Shown: piece by piece, positions 17,555-24,379 of the stretch | How the letters are laid out: every line of letters starts with the position of its first letter | How positions within the stretch are numbered: the first letter of the stretch is position 1 | IMG/VR virus record: IMGVR_UViG_3300005529_000043 | Location: 1-56,427 of that record | Direction: 5' to 3' (one strand) | Length of the DNA stretch: 56,427 nt | DNA from: a virus | Notes under the pieces: generated by a model | Database searches by the model: none | What the model saw: only the letters and a program-made list of their open reading frames with translations | Told to the model about the DNA's origin: nothing | Program-made: the position numbers and the translations under genes

Positions 17555-17773
17555 TTAAGAGTGGACGTTATCTTGAGGATAGCCGAAGTCGCCGTCAGCC
17601 GGCTCGCCAGCGTTGGTGTCTTCGATCGCACTTTGGGCTCCCGGCTCATCGAGCCATTCGGAGGCGCCTCGCGCAACGGTGGGAGCTGAAGCCGATATAT
17701 TGAACGGATCGACAGCTTCCTTGTGGCCGGCCGATTTTGGGACCGACACAGGGACAAGAGGGTCGTTGGACAT
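17555..17773 (-). CDS. small acidic protein of unknown function
   Basis: A 72-residue Pro/Ala/Asp-rich protein, probably largely disordered, with no recognised family. It is placed between a terminator upstream and the small beta-rich gene downstream. A short purine stretch (GTTTCC reversed) precedes the start. Support is mainly an intact frame in an otherwise full operon. Confidence 0.4.
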   Translation of the reverse strand: MSNDPLVPVSVPKSAGHKEAVDPFNISASAPTVARGASEWLDEPGAQSAIEDTNAGEPADGDFGYPQDNVHS

Positions 17774-17782
17774 GGAAACTTT

Positions 17783-17812
17783 AAAAAGAAAAGGCCCCGT
17801 GAGGGCGGGGCC
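17783..17812 (-). terminator. intrinsic terminator in early virion operon
   Basis: GGCCCCG (17793-17799) pairs with CGGGGCC (17806-17812). On the minus strand the hairpin is followed by a T-rich run interrupted by one C. It lies 31 bases past the stop of the exported small protein gene. Confidence 0.85.
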
Positions 17813-17842
17813 TGGAAACTATTTCTACGACGAGAAGGGGCT

Positions 17843-18115
17843 TCATCCCGCACCCGAGTTCTTCACCCACGGCGTCCAATAGTAGCTCGGTAGAAGGTCG
17901 TCTACCTTACCATGAAGACCGCCTTCGCGATACCGGCGATGCTCGGTCGCGCGCACGTAGGAGTCATCCCGATAAGCAGAATCGACCCAGTGCATAAGCG
18001 AGTCGTAGGAACTTGGGGCCGACGGACGCGCGTGGTGTGTGCGATGGCCGTGTAGCCGCGGCGACGAAAGAAGCGCGAAGATGAGCAATAAACTGTTCAT
18101 GCTCATCCTTAACAA
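17843..18115 (-). CDS. small exported protein
   Basis: A 90-residue protein. An N-terminal hydrophobic stretch (NSLLLIFALLSS) looks like a signal peptide, followed by a His/Arg/Tyr-rich soluble part. ATG codons at residues 1, 4 and 6 are possible starts; the third gives the most normal signal peptide. No family recognised. A cell-envelope role in infection or lysis is possible but not shown. Confidence 0.5.
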   Translation of the reverse strand: MLRMSMNSLLLIFALLSSPRLHGHRTHHARPSAPSSYDSLMHWVDSAYRDDSYVRATEHRRYREGGLHGKVDDLLPSYYWTPWVKNSGAG

Positions 18116-18138
18116 AAAAAATCGTGCCAGAATTACTA

Positions 18139-18702
18139 TTATTTCACCGGCTCTTTAACCGTCGTCGCAGGCGTATACTGCGGCTGGCCGGACTGTGGGT
18201 CGACCTGGAACTGATCGGGATTGCTGAACGGATCGGCGGCGATGAAGCCGGGGCGCGGCTGGACGCGGGGGGTTCCTGGCTGCGGGCGCTCATCGGCGGG
18301 GAGCGAAGCCATGTCCTGGGCGTGGGCGGCCTCCAGGACGTCGGCGTCCGAATGTAAGCCCTCGCCGAACGGGTGCGTGATGCCGCGGTCGGGATGTCCC
18401 TCGGGGAATTCTTTGACGCCCATACCCTTCACGTCCGCGTTATCCGGATCGTAGTATTCCACGCCGGCGCCAACGGGAAGCTTTTTCTCGTCGTCAGTCA
18501 TGCCGTATCCATCCGTCCCATGCGTGCGCGTGCGTGTGCGTTCGACTTTGGGTTCCGGGGCCGGAGTAAGAACGCCGCCCTGGGGACGGGCTGGAGGGTT
18601 CCCGCCGCCGTCATAAGCTCCAGAGTCTCCGGAGTCGCCGGACGCCGGCATAGAGTTAATGTGGTCGTCGTGAGAGTAGGTCTCGAGTAAAGTACCTGGC
18701 AT
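18139..18702 (-). CDS. hydrophilic protein at the start of the virion operon
   Basis: A 187-residue, Pro/Gly/Asp-rich protein with low hydrophobic content, probably disordered for much of its length. The middle EYYDPDNADVKGMGVKEFPEGHPDRG and the segment GLHSDADVLEAAHAQDMA look more ordered. No family recognised. As the first gene of the minus-strand operon, it lies closest to the control region. Confidence 0.5.
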   Translation of the reverse strand: MPGTLLETYSHDDHINSMPASGDSGDSGAYDGGGNPPARPQGGVLTPAPEPKVERTRTRTHGTDGYGMTDDEKKLPVGAGVEYYDPDNADVKGMGVKEFPEGHPDRGITHPFGEGLHSDADVLEAAHAQDMASLPADERPQPGTPRVQPRPGFIAADPFSNPDQFQVDPQSGQPQYTPATTVKEPVK

Positions 18703-18811
18703 TGGTAAAAGCTATATAGCGGAAAGAGGGGAAGAAAAGGTGGGGGACCGCACGCCTTCGAAGAATCGTGCGTATTAAATATAACCCCAAAACTCACAAA
18801 AAGAGTCCCAT

Positions 18812-18827
18812 ACTCAGGATTTCTCAG
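18812..18827 (+). promoter_or_regulatory. operator-like site A (ACTCAG-N4-CTCAG)
   Basis: ACTCAGGATTTCTCAG: two CTCAG half-sites with a five-base spacer, the same layout as site B and as the site between the repressor and the early operon. A binding site for the phage repressor is the likely reading. Confidence 0.65.
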
Positions 18828-18863
18828 AATTCATAAAAAAAATTTGAGTAAGTCGGAACTACG

Positions 18864-18879
18864 CTGAGTTTGTCTGAGT
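18864..18879 (-). promoter_or_regulatory. operator-like site B, inverted relative to site A
   Basis: Plus strand CTGAGTTTGTCTGAGT, which on the minus strand reads ACTCAG-N5-CTCAG. It lies 36 bases from site A in opposite orientation. This suits control of two divergent promoters. Confidence 0.65.
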
Positions 18880-18992
18880 TATACTCTCCGAATCGACAAT
18901 ATGGGCGTCGGAAACGCCGATCGTCCACAGCGGGACTTCACTTAACTAAAGACTATATGAAGCGCAAATAACCCCTGCCCCAACGACAGCGA

Positions 18993-19349
18993 TTGAATAG
19001 GTACGAGCGTGCAGCTCGAAGCAGGTCGCGGGTCGCTCGGCGGAAGGAAGAGTTGCGAAGGATACGGGCCGCGTTCTATCGCGCCTGCCCGTGCGGCGAA
19101 AGCGATCCTGCCTGCCTCGACTTCCACCACAAGGACCCCAGCCTCAAAGTCGCCCCGATCTCCGACATGATAACCAACTGCGTTTCGACGGAAGCGTTCC
19201 TCGCGGAGCTGAGTAAATGCGTCTGCATTTGCTCGAACTGTCATCGGAAGCACGAAGCGGAAAAGCGGGGATACCGAACGGCCGACTACACACTTAAAAC
19301 CGAATTCGAGTCCGAGAGTTTCGATCACGAAAGCGAGGTGGAAGAGTAA
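18993..19349 (+). CDS. HNH endonuclease-like protein
   Basis: A 118-residue protein. A basic N-terminal helix precedes ACPCGES, then DFHHKDP and, after a helix, CVCICSNCHRKH. The CxC/CxxC zinc pairs and the HH and NCHRKH histidines form the beta-beta-alpha-metal fold of HNH nucleases. It could be a packaging-associated nuclease or a homing-type enzyme; it is the first gene rightward of the control region. A T-run and a tRNA-like element follow its stop. Confidence 0.75.
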   Translation: MNRYERAARSRSRVARRKEELRRIRAAFYRACPCGESDPACLDFHHKDPSLKVAPISDMITNCVSTEAFLAELSKCVCICSNCHRKHEAEKRGYRTADYTLKTEFESESFDHESEVEE

Positions 19350-19360
19350 CGTTTTTTTTG

Positions 19361-19462
19361 GGCGCCGTAGCTCAGTGGGTTAGAGCGTCCAGGGCCTCTG
19401 AGGGGATGGAATCGCCTCACGCCACTGGAAGGCCGCGGGTTCAAGTCCCGTCGGTGCCCCCA
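19361..19462 (+). tRNA. 102-nt tRNA-like gene with CCA and a 32-nt anticodon loop
   Basis: Acceptor GGCGCCG/CGGTGCC, T8-A9, D-stem GCTC/GAGC with loop AGTGGGTTA, anticodon stem TCCAG/CTGGA, variable AGGCC, T-stem GCGGG/CCCGT with loop TTCAAGT, discriminator C and an encoded CCA. All arms are canonical except the anticodon loop. It has 32 bases (19393-19424) instead of seven and can itself fold: GGC with GCC and TGAGG with CCTCA. No anticodon can be assigned. A 25-nt insertion, a processed intron, or a non-decoding tRNA mimic are possible. Group I introns are far larger. Confidence 0.75.
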
Positions 19463-19551
19463 GCCATAAGAAGAACGGAAGTAGTTCACGCCAACTCTCA
19501 CCGGTGTGAGCATCAGTATGCAACACTCAACCCAAGGTCTCTCACCTTGGT

Positions 19552-19634
19552 GCGGGCGCCTGAAGGCAAGGCGAGGCACAGGGTTTTTCTTTCATGTTTC
19601 CCTGTACAAGCGGGTTCGATCCCCGCCGCTCGTG
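19552..19634 (+). tRNA. 83-nt tRNA-like element with 16-nt anticodon loop
   Basis: Acceptor GCGGGCG pairs fully with CGCTCGT (two G-T pairs). T-arm GCGGG-TTCGATC-CCCGC is perfect. The anticodon-position stem CAGGG/CCCTG closes a 16-base loop of mostly T. The D-arm is weak (CCT/AGG) and a six-base linker precedes the anticodon stem. No CCA is encoded. It ends two bases before the ATG of the next gene. Hairpins CTCAC/GTGAG and CCAAGGT/ACCTTGG lie just upstream (19497-19551). Confidence 0.55.
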
Positions 19635-19636
19635 CG

Positions 19637-19855
19637 ATGAAAGTTATACGAATTAAGGGCTTAAAGAAGAAGCGGCCGCTCCGGTGGCTCGTGACGATCC
19701 CAGAGAACCCGATGCTAACGAAAGCCATCCAGGCGACGCAGCGGACGGCGTATCGCAGGGGATACTCGCGCAAACAATCGACACAGTTCGCGCTGAACTT
19801 ATTTAGCTCCGAAGTGCGGCGCGCGCTCGGGGCGCTGGAGCCAGCGACCAGCTAA
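19637..19855 (+). CDS. small basic protein after the tRNA-like pair
   Basis: A 72-residue Lys/Arg-rich protein (MKVIRIKGLKKKRPLRWLV, then RRGYSRKQSTQFALNLF). The ATG at 19637 is preferred over an in-frame start at 19358, because the longer version would translate through two RNA elements. The compact basic character suggests RNA or DNA binding, but no family is recognised. Confidence 0.5.
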   Translation: MKVIRIKGLKKKRPLRWLVTIPENPMLTKAIQATQRTAYRRGYSRKQSTQFALNLFSSEVRRALGALEPATS

Positions 19856-19920
19856 AGCGTGACGTTCCGGCATACGTCCCAAGCGAAGGCGTGACGACGC
19901 TTCGCTTAAAACGCCGGGTT

Positions 19921-19973
19921 GGGGTGCAGGCGGATGGGCCGGCGCGGGCGAGGTTCGAGTCCTCGGCACCTCT
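19921..19973 (+). ncRNA. 53-nt acceptor/T-arm mini tRNA-like element
   Basis: GGGGTGC pairs over seven bases with GCACCTC, and CGAGG-TTCGAGT-CCTCG forms a perfect T-arm. Only 21 GC-rich bases lie where D-arm and anticodon arm should be. A separate hairpin AAGCGAA/TTCGCTT (19881-19907) stands just before it. Such an acceptor/T minihelix is the minimal substrate of RNase P and RNase Z, which suggests a processing signal. Confidence 0.55.
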
Positions 19974-19981
19974 CTATTTTC

Positions 19982-20005
19982 TTTGTCAACCGAACCGTTG
20001 ACAAA
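19982..20005. promoter_or_regulatory. perfect inverted repeat before the zinc-ribbon gene
   Basis: TTTGTCAAC-CGAACC-GTTGACAAA: nine paired bases around a six-base centre. A third TTGACA copy and a TATACA lie between it and the gene start at 20043. It may be an operator overlapping a promoter, since no U-run follows that would make it a terminator. Confidence 0.45.
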
Positions 20006-20042
20006 AGTTCACAAAAACCAAGCTATACATTGACAAGGTCTT

Positions 20043-20252
20043 ATGGAAAAGCGAGCGTTTAAACGGCAGATTTTACGCAACGAGGCGGCGTGCCCCAGGT
20101 GCGGGGAGGTGCTAACGTCGCATAGAGTCACCGTTATGCACCGGTGTGCCTGCGGGAACCTGTTCGTGGGCGGCGGAAAACTCCTGATCGATCGGCATAG
20201 CCACATCGGGCCGTATGTCGAAATGAGTATTTGTAAGGTAGTCCCGGCATGA
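20043..20252 (+). CDS. small zinc-ribbon protein
   Basis: A 69-residue protein with CPRCG near residue 17 and CACG near residue 35, a four-cysteine zinc ribbon. A basic N-terminus (MEKRAFKRQILR) could contact nucleic acid. No specific family. Its stop overlaps the start of a 31-residue membrane peptide as ATGA. Confidence 0.6.
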   Translation: MEKRAFKRQILRNEAACPRCGEVLTSHRVTVMHRCACGNLFVGGGKLLIDRHSHIGPYVEMSICKVVPA

Positions 20253-20344
20253 TCGCGGTCCTACTTCTCCTTCAATGGTTCCTTCGCCGGCGCGACGAAC
20301 GGGCGCTTGGGAAGAACTACGATTGGTCGGGAATCGACGTATGA
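20249..20344 (+). CDS. 31-residue membrane micropeptide
   Basis: MIAVLLLLQWFLRRRDER followed by a short polar tail. It has one hydrophobic span then three arginines, giving a single-pass peptide with its C-terminus in the cytoplasm by the positive-inside rule. It overlaps both neighbours by four bases (ATGA at each end), which supports translation. Function unknown. Confidence 0.55.
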   Translation: MIAVLLLLQWFLRRRDERALGKNYDWSGIDV

Positions 20345-20919
20345 AACATCCACTCCTCTGCTTTATTGACCTCGAAACGACGGGGACGAACTTCGAGCGG
20401 CACGCGGTCACGCAGATCAGCGGGACGATCGCGGAGCTTATCGAGGGGAGCGTTGCGCCATCGAAGACCTTCGACTTTTTGGTGAAGTCGTTCGAGGGTG
20501 CGGAGATTTCCGAACAGGCGCTCGAGATCACGGGGAAGACGCGCGAAGACTTAGAGGGACATTCCGATGCCAATGAGGTCTATCGCGACTTCGTGAAAAT
20601 ACTCGGGCGCTATTGCAGCAAGTTCAACAAGACGGAAAAGTTCTGGCTCGTCGGCTACAATGCGCGGTTCGACTACGACTTCCTGCGAAAATTTTTCGAG
20701 CGCCAGGGCGATAAGTATTTCGGTTCGTGGTTCTGGTTCCCGCCGATCGACGTCATGAATATGGCGGCCGAGCGGCTGATGAAGGAACGCCACGCGATGC
20801 TGAACTTCAAGCTGGGAACCGTGGCCGATAAGCTGGGGGTCGAGGTGCCAGAGCGACTTCATGACGCGTCGGTCGACATCGCGCTCACGCGAGCTATCTA
20901 CGACAAACTAAGGCAATAA
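20341..20919 (+). CDS. DnaQ-like 3'-5' exonuclease (DEDDh)
   Basis: A 192-residue protein that should remove nucleotides from 3' ends. Exo I: FIDLETTGTN, Asp10 and Glu12. Exo II: NARFDYDFL, Asp111. Exo III: HDASVDIA with His174 and Asp179. All four acidic residues and the general-base His are present. The start at 20341 overlaps the micropeptide stop; an upstream in-frame ATG at 20275 would run through that peptide. It could proofread for a host or phage polymerase, or degrade host DNA or RNA. Confidence 0.85.
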   Translation: MKHPLLCFIDLETTGTNFERHAVTQISGTIAELIEGSVAPSKTFDFLVKSFEGAEISEQALEITGKTREDLEGHSDANEVYRDFVKILGRYCSKFNKTEKFWLVGYNARFDYDFLRKFFERQGDKYFGSWFWFPPIDVMNMAAERLMKERHAMLNFKLGTVADKLGVEVPERLHDASVDIALTRAIYDKLRQ

Positions 20920-20923
20920 CCAT

Positions 20924-21427
20924 ATGACAGCACAGTATATCACGACAGCGCTTAAAAGCATTCATCTTTCGAAAGCAGAGTACGATGAGCTCGTAACAAC
21001 GGCACGAACGAGGCTGCGGGAAACAATGTCGGACGTACAGATAACACAGCCACTCGCGGACGGATTCGTTCTTGGCTATTCTATGATCGCCGGCACCGAG
21101 GTCGTGCCGCTGAGATACGCCGATCCGGACCTGATCGCGAGATACTGTGTATTCGAGACTCCGGGCGAGGTTCTGCGAGAGGCGCGGGAGCGCGAAATTC
21201 GCCGCAAAGCCAGCTTGGTGCGGAAGCGGATTTTGAAGGAGGAAGGGTTCGAAGAGTATGAACCCGGCCCGCAAGACCTCGTCTACACGGCCTCGTTTAA
21301 GCGCGGAGAGTGGGCGCCGCTGTGTGGGAGACACGATGGCGTTATTCCCTGGTACGTATTCCCCAGCAGCGCAACACGGGACCGGTTCTTTCGACTCATG
21401 GGGCCGGAACTTAAAGACTTGGTGTGA
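20924..21427 (+). CDS. unknown conserved-looking phage protein
   Basis: A 167-residue soluble protein with a central, strongly charged helix (EVLREAREREIRRKASLVRKR) and an aromatic C-terminus (WYVFPSSATRDRFFRLMG). No motif recognised. It sits between the exonuclease and the HD-domain gene, and overlaps the latter by four bases. Confidence 0.5.
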   Translation: MTAQYITTALKSIHLSKAEYDELVTTARTRLRETMSDVQITQPLADGFVLGYSMIAGTEVVPLRYADPDLIARYCVFETPGEVLREAREREIRRKASLVRKRILKEEGFEEYEPGPQDLVYTASFKRGEWAPLCGRHDGVIPWYVFPSSATRDRFFRLMGPELKDLV

Positions 21428-21951
21428 CGGAGGGATTTTATCGCGCGATCTTTTCGCGGAATTCTGTAAAATACTGGGATGAACTTTGCGCGGTCGTCCC
21501 AGACCTCAGACCCAACTTCGGAGTGCCGCAGTCGAAAGAGTGGCACCCGGAAGGCGCCGTCCATATCCATATCTGCAAAGTTATCGATGCGGCCGCGGAA
21601 CCTTTAATTCGAAGTTCCGCGCCGCTCGACCGATGCGATTATACATTCGTACTGGCCGCCCTATTCCACGACATCGGGAAGGCCGCGACGCATGAGTTTA
21701 AAAACGGCATTCACAGCTTCCGCGACCACGAAACGAAGTCCGTCGAGATACTGCAAGACTATCACGGGCTTATCTACGGACTCGGAGTAAAGCGGTGGAG
21801 GCTCGAGGCAATCGTACGGGACCACATGCGCGCCCACAGATATATCGACGGGCGCATGACAAAGCGAAGTAAGCGGCTGGAATTTATCCAGCTCCCGCAT
21901 TACGAGGACCTTCTCAAATTCGCAAAATACGACAGACAAGGAAAGCTTTAA
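21424..21951 (+). CDS. HD-domain hydrolase resembling the CCA-enzyme HD region
   Basis: A 175-residue protein with the metal-binding HD signature: HPEGAVHIH (His41), AALFHDIGKAATH (His82-Asp83), FRDHETKS and a later Asp-rich region. The HPEG...HDIGK...F..HE..S pattern is that of the HD domain attached to bacterial tRNA nucleotidyltransferases and related nucleotidases. The nucleotidyltransferase half is absent. A phosphohydrolase acting on nucleotides or RNA 2',3'-cyclic ends is plausible. Its closeness to the tRNA-like elements is noted but proves nothing. Confidence 0.75.
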   Translation: MTEGFYRAIFSRNSVKYWDELCAVVPDLRPNFGVPQSKEWHPEGAVHIHICKVIDAAAEPLIRSSAPLDRCDYTFVLAALFHDIGKAATHEFKNGIHSFRDHETKSVEILQDYHGLIYGLGVKRWRLEAIVRDHMRAHRYIDGRMTKRSKRLEFIQLPHYEDLLKFAKYDRQGKL

Positions 21952-21955
21952 TCAA

Positions 21956-21966
21956 CCTAAACGACA
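21956..21966 (+). promoter_or_regulatory. leader motif CCTAAACGACA, copy 1
   Basis: Exact motif ending directly at the ATG of the next gene. Confidence 0.7.
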
Positions 21967-22340
21967 ATGGGAAAGAAAAAGACATTATTGACAATAGAGC
22001 CTCTCGGCAACAACATCCCCTACATAGACGATGCGGACCTACGTATCGCCGAGTGGGAGCCGGAGGAGCTGGGTGGGCACTGCGTCAGCATAAGCGACGA
22101 AGGAATTACCATCGGATGCCAGGGGCCCTATTCGTTGCAACAGTGGCGAGGGTGCTCGGCAGAGAACTCGCGCAGAAGAACTACCTCACCAAAGACGCCG
22201 AAGCCAATCTCCGCTACGTATTGCCTATTTTGGTGAAGGCATTTAAGGCGCGCAAAAAAGCGATCGCCGCGTTCGAAAAAGAAATGTCGAAGACCATCGA
22301 TATTCCCGCACGTCCTACCAAGAGGAAGCGTGGAGCCTGA
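21967..22340 (+). pseudogene. unknown gene split by a -1 frame change
   Basis: The first frame, from the ATG at 21967 after a leader motif, gives MGKKKTLLTIEPLGNN and sensible protein to about 22125. It then becomes low-quality and stops at 22236. The sensible protein continues in another frame as VARVLGRELAQKNYLTKDAE and ends at 22340, overlapping the next start. Joined, it would be about 124 residues with a helical, basic C-terminus. The switch lies near CAGGGGCCC (22121-22129). Options: sequencing error, inactivation, programmed frameshift, or two overlapping genes (internal ATG at 22116). Confidence 0.5.
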
Positions 22341-22800
22341 AGCGATTATCGAAGCCGTGTGTCGTGAGTTCGAGATCACTCCAGAGGTACTCGCGGGGCC
22401 GGACCGGACAGCACGCGTTAGTTCGGCCCGTAGTATCGCAGCGGCGCTGCTGTGCGATAACCTCAACCTCACGTTCAGGCATGTAGGCGAGATATTAAAG
22501 AGGGATCGCTCCACCATCCATACGGCCGTAAAAACCACACGCGCGAAAGCTAAAGCGCAACCCAATTTCGCTGTAACGATGAGCAATATCTTCTCCGATG
22601 CGCGCGACGCACTTCTACCCCCAAAGGGACGCGAGGCGAAGCACGCGCGTCGAGCACGGGAGTTTTTCAGGCTCCTTCGGGAACTACCTCACCTTTCGTG
22701 GGAGCGAAAGGTGGAATTATTAGAAATCGAATTCGACGCCGTCGCTTCCGACGCCGTGCGCGAATTCGCGACGGCCACGCCGGGCCAGACGGCGCACTAA
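22330..22800 (+). CDS. DnaA domain IV-like DNA-binding protein
   Basis: A 156-residue protein using a GTG start at 22330. Residues about 30-75 read SSARSIAAALLCDNLNLTF then HVGEILKRDRSTIHTAVKTT. This is the helix-turn-helix of DnaA domain IV, with (D/H)xSTxxxA in the recognition loop. The AAA+ ATPase part of DnaA is absent. It could bind DnaA-box-like sequence to direct, compete with or block initiation at a phage or host origin. The C-terminus is helical and unassigned. Confidence 0.8.
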   Translation: MEPEAIIEAVCREFEITPEVLAGPDRTARVSSARSIAAALLCDNLNLTFRHVGEILKRDRSTIHTAVKTTRAKAKAQPNFAVTMSNIFSDARDALLPPKGREAKHARRAREFFRLLRELPHLSWERKVELLEIEFDAVASDAVREFATATPGQTAH

Positions 22801-22816
22801 CACAACCACTACTTTA

Positions 22817-23149
22817 ATGCTAAAAACAGTATTCGGGGCCCTGGGCGTCATCGCAGTTCTCCTCGCCCTTACGTGGCTCGCTCAGGGCAATGAGTTTTTT
22901 ATGTACAAAGTCTTTGCGCCGGCTCGGGAGAACGTGCGGCGCGAGGTTTTTGAGAATACGAAGTCATACAACCAGGGGATGGTCCAGCAAATCCGCGGGT
23001 ACATGGCTTCCTACGCGCAGGCGGACTCGTCCCAAAAGGACGCGCTCGCCTCCGTCATCGTCCACGAAACGGCAGACTACGACGAAACAAAGCTTCCCGC
23101 CGACTGCCAGACCTTCATTGCTCAACTTAGACAGAAACAACTCCAATGA
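22817..23149 (+). CDS. single-pass membrane protein
   Basis: A 110-residue protein. Residues 4-22 (VFGALGVIAVLLALTWLA) form one membrane span or signal anchor. A soluble charged helix follows (ARENVRREVFENTKSYNQG), facing the periplasm. Similar small membrane proteins of unknown role occur in prophages. It overlaps the lipoprotein gene by four bases, so the two are probably made together. Confidence 0.6.
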   Translation: MLKTVFGALGVIAVLLALTWLAQGNEFFMYKVFAPARENVRREVFENTKSYNQGMVQQIRGYMASYAQADSSQKDALASVIVHETADYDETKLPADCQTFIAQLRQKQLQ

Positions 23150-23643
23150 AATACGCCTTTATTTTACTACTCGCTATCTTCTGCGCCTCGTGCAGCCGGA
23201 ACTCGTCTTCAGACGACGTTCAGCGCCAGCAACAAGAAAAGCTGTTAGCCGAGGGAACTGCTCAGACCGGAATGCCGGCGATCAAAAACTTCCGGGAGCG
23301 GAAGATGCTGAAGGATATTCTGGAGCTTCGCGACCAGAATGGACTGACGACGTACACGTATCTCTATAACGAGATGCAGGGGAAACTCGTATTTTTCGGG
23401 GAGACGATCGGCTACGGGATTCCTTACGCCACAGAGTACACCAGCCCAGAGAAAGACGCGTACTACACGACAAGTTCAACCGTCCACATCACGCTCCCGC
23501 AGGCCGACCCGAACGGGCTTTTTGCTCCGTCGAGCGCCGAGGGGACGTGGGTGTTACTTAAAAACCCCAACGGTAAAGACGTGCAGCCCGTCTACGTCGA
23601 GCCACGGATCATCGTCAGTCCCTTCCGGCTCGACCTGAACTAA
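23146..23643 (+). CDS. phage lipoprotein, GMPAI/GYGIPYATQ family
   Basis: A 165-residue protein. The signal peptide MKYAFILLLAIFCASC ends in a lipobox-like Cys. The mature part has the conserved stretches AQTGMPAIKNFRERKMLKDI, ILELRDQNGLTTYTY and IGYGIPYATEYTSP, which recur in prophage proteins of many bacteria (recognised from memory, function unknown). It is paired with the membrane protein upstream. It may act at the envelope, for example in superinfection exclusion, but that is inference. Confidence 0.75.
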   Translation: MKYAFILLLAIFCASCSRNSSSDDVQRQQQEKLLAEGTAQTGMPAIKNFRERKMLKDILELRDQNGLTTYTYLYNEMQGKLVFFGETIGYGIPYATEYTSPEKDAYYTTSSTVHITLPQADPNGLFAPSSAEGTWVLLKNPNGKDVQPVYVEPRIIVSPFRLDLN

Positions 23644-23710
23644 CCATCACGAATAATTGCGCGAGACATGGGGTGTGAGCCGCACCCCTTGGCACGTCGC
23701 GCTAAAAATT

Positions 23711-23794
23711 ATGGAAATGATACAGGAATTTCTTGGCGGCTTCTTCCTCGGGGTGATCCTTGTGGTGGTAATCCGGTGGAGGGAGATACGATGA
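23711..23794 (+). CDS. 27-residue membrane micropeptide
   Basis: MEMIQEFLGGFFLGVILVVV followed by a basic end (IRWREIR). One hydrophobic span with positive residues after it. Its stop overlaps the next ATG as ATGA. Homologues of this size are often missed in annotation. Function unknown. Confidence 0.5.
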   Translation: MEMIQEFLGGFFLGVILVVVIRWREIR

Positions 23795-24000
23795 AGCCGA
23801 AGCTCCAATACAAAATTAATGGGAAGTGGTACGATGCGCGCGACGTCGCCACCGTCGCGGGCGGCGAGGCGGACGAGGTGAGCTACGCCGTTGTCAATGG
23901 CGACTCTAACCACCACGTCATCGAAGACACGCGCCACGCTTTTTATTGTAACTGCGAAGGGCAGTGTAAGGGACACAAACACGGAGTAATAGTTCCATGA
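23791..24000 (+). CDS. small Cys/His protein
   Basis: A 69-residue protein with a C-terminal CNCEGQCKGHKHG cluster that could bind a metal. The N-terminus is strand-rich (KLQYKINGKWYDARDVATVA). The ATG at 23791 is coupled to the micropeptide and is preferred to an earlier in-frame ATG. Its stop overlaps the next start as ATGA. No family recognised. Confidence 0.55.
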   Translation: MKPKLQYKINGKWYDARDVATVAGGEADEVSYAVVNGDSNHHVIEDTRHAFYCNCEGQCKGHKHGVIVP

Positions 24001-24368
24001 AAAAGAAAAAGAGAATGCCGCTTATGACCCCGGAGCAGCGATCGTCATTTATCGATGCGCTAAGAAGCGGGAGATATAAACAGGGGCGCGGGATGATGAT
24101 TAGCCTCGACGGCCAGCGGCTTTGCTGCCTCGGCGTCCTTTGCAAAATCAACCACATTGCGCTTGGGAACGTCAACGACTGCGTCAGCGACGAGCGCGCG
24201 AACGCATACGAATACGTGAAGAGCCTCCTGGGCGATGCGTGGTCAGACCTCCTCCACGCGAATGACAAGCAGTCACTTTCTTTTAACGAGATCGCGGACA
24301 TCGTCGAAGGGCCGGCATTCACGCGTGCACTAAGTACCGCGATCCGAGACGACGACGATGACGAGTAA
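23997..24368 (+). CDS. CCLGVLC-type phage protein
   Basis: A 123-residue protein. WxxALRSGxYxQGxGMM-like start (FIDALRSGRYKQGRGMM), then RLCCLGVLCKIN, then an AFTRALSTAIRD tail. The pattern ALRSG.Y.Q...G....CCLGVLC marks a family widespread in phages and prophages, whose role is unknown to me. Two genes at 51.8-52.7 kb carry the related RCAIGLL-P-D-LYD version. The acidic end (DDDDDE) is notable. Confidence 0.7.
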   Translation: MKKKKRMPLMTPEQRSSFIDALRSGRYKQGRGMMISLDGQRLCCLGVLCKINHIALGNVNDCVSDERANAYEYVKSLLGDAWSDLLHANDKQSLSFNEIADIVEGPAFTRALSTAIRDDDDDE

Positions 24369-24379
24369 AATAATTCTAA

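Larger units (their letters stand above)
18703..18992. promoter_or_regulatory. divergent control region between virion and accessory operons
   Basis: This 290-base AT-rich stretch separates genes transcribed away from each other, so it should hold promoters in both directions. It contains two CTCAG-N5-CTCAG sites (listed separately), an A-run at 18835-18842, and partial TGAGT repeats. A GTTATACTC segment follows the second site. No -35/-10 pair is clear enough to call; the host's promoter consensus may differ from the E. coli one. Confidence 0.7.

Noticed and set aside
19358-19636. N-terminal extension of the 72-residue gene
   Set aside because: It would translate through two tRNA-like elements; the ATG at 19637 is sufficient.
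19881-19907. Hairpin AAGCGAA/TTCGCTT as terminator
   Set aside because: No U-run follows and the loop carries extra pairing; kept only as context of the mini tRNA-like element.
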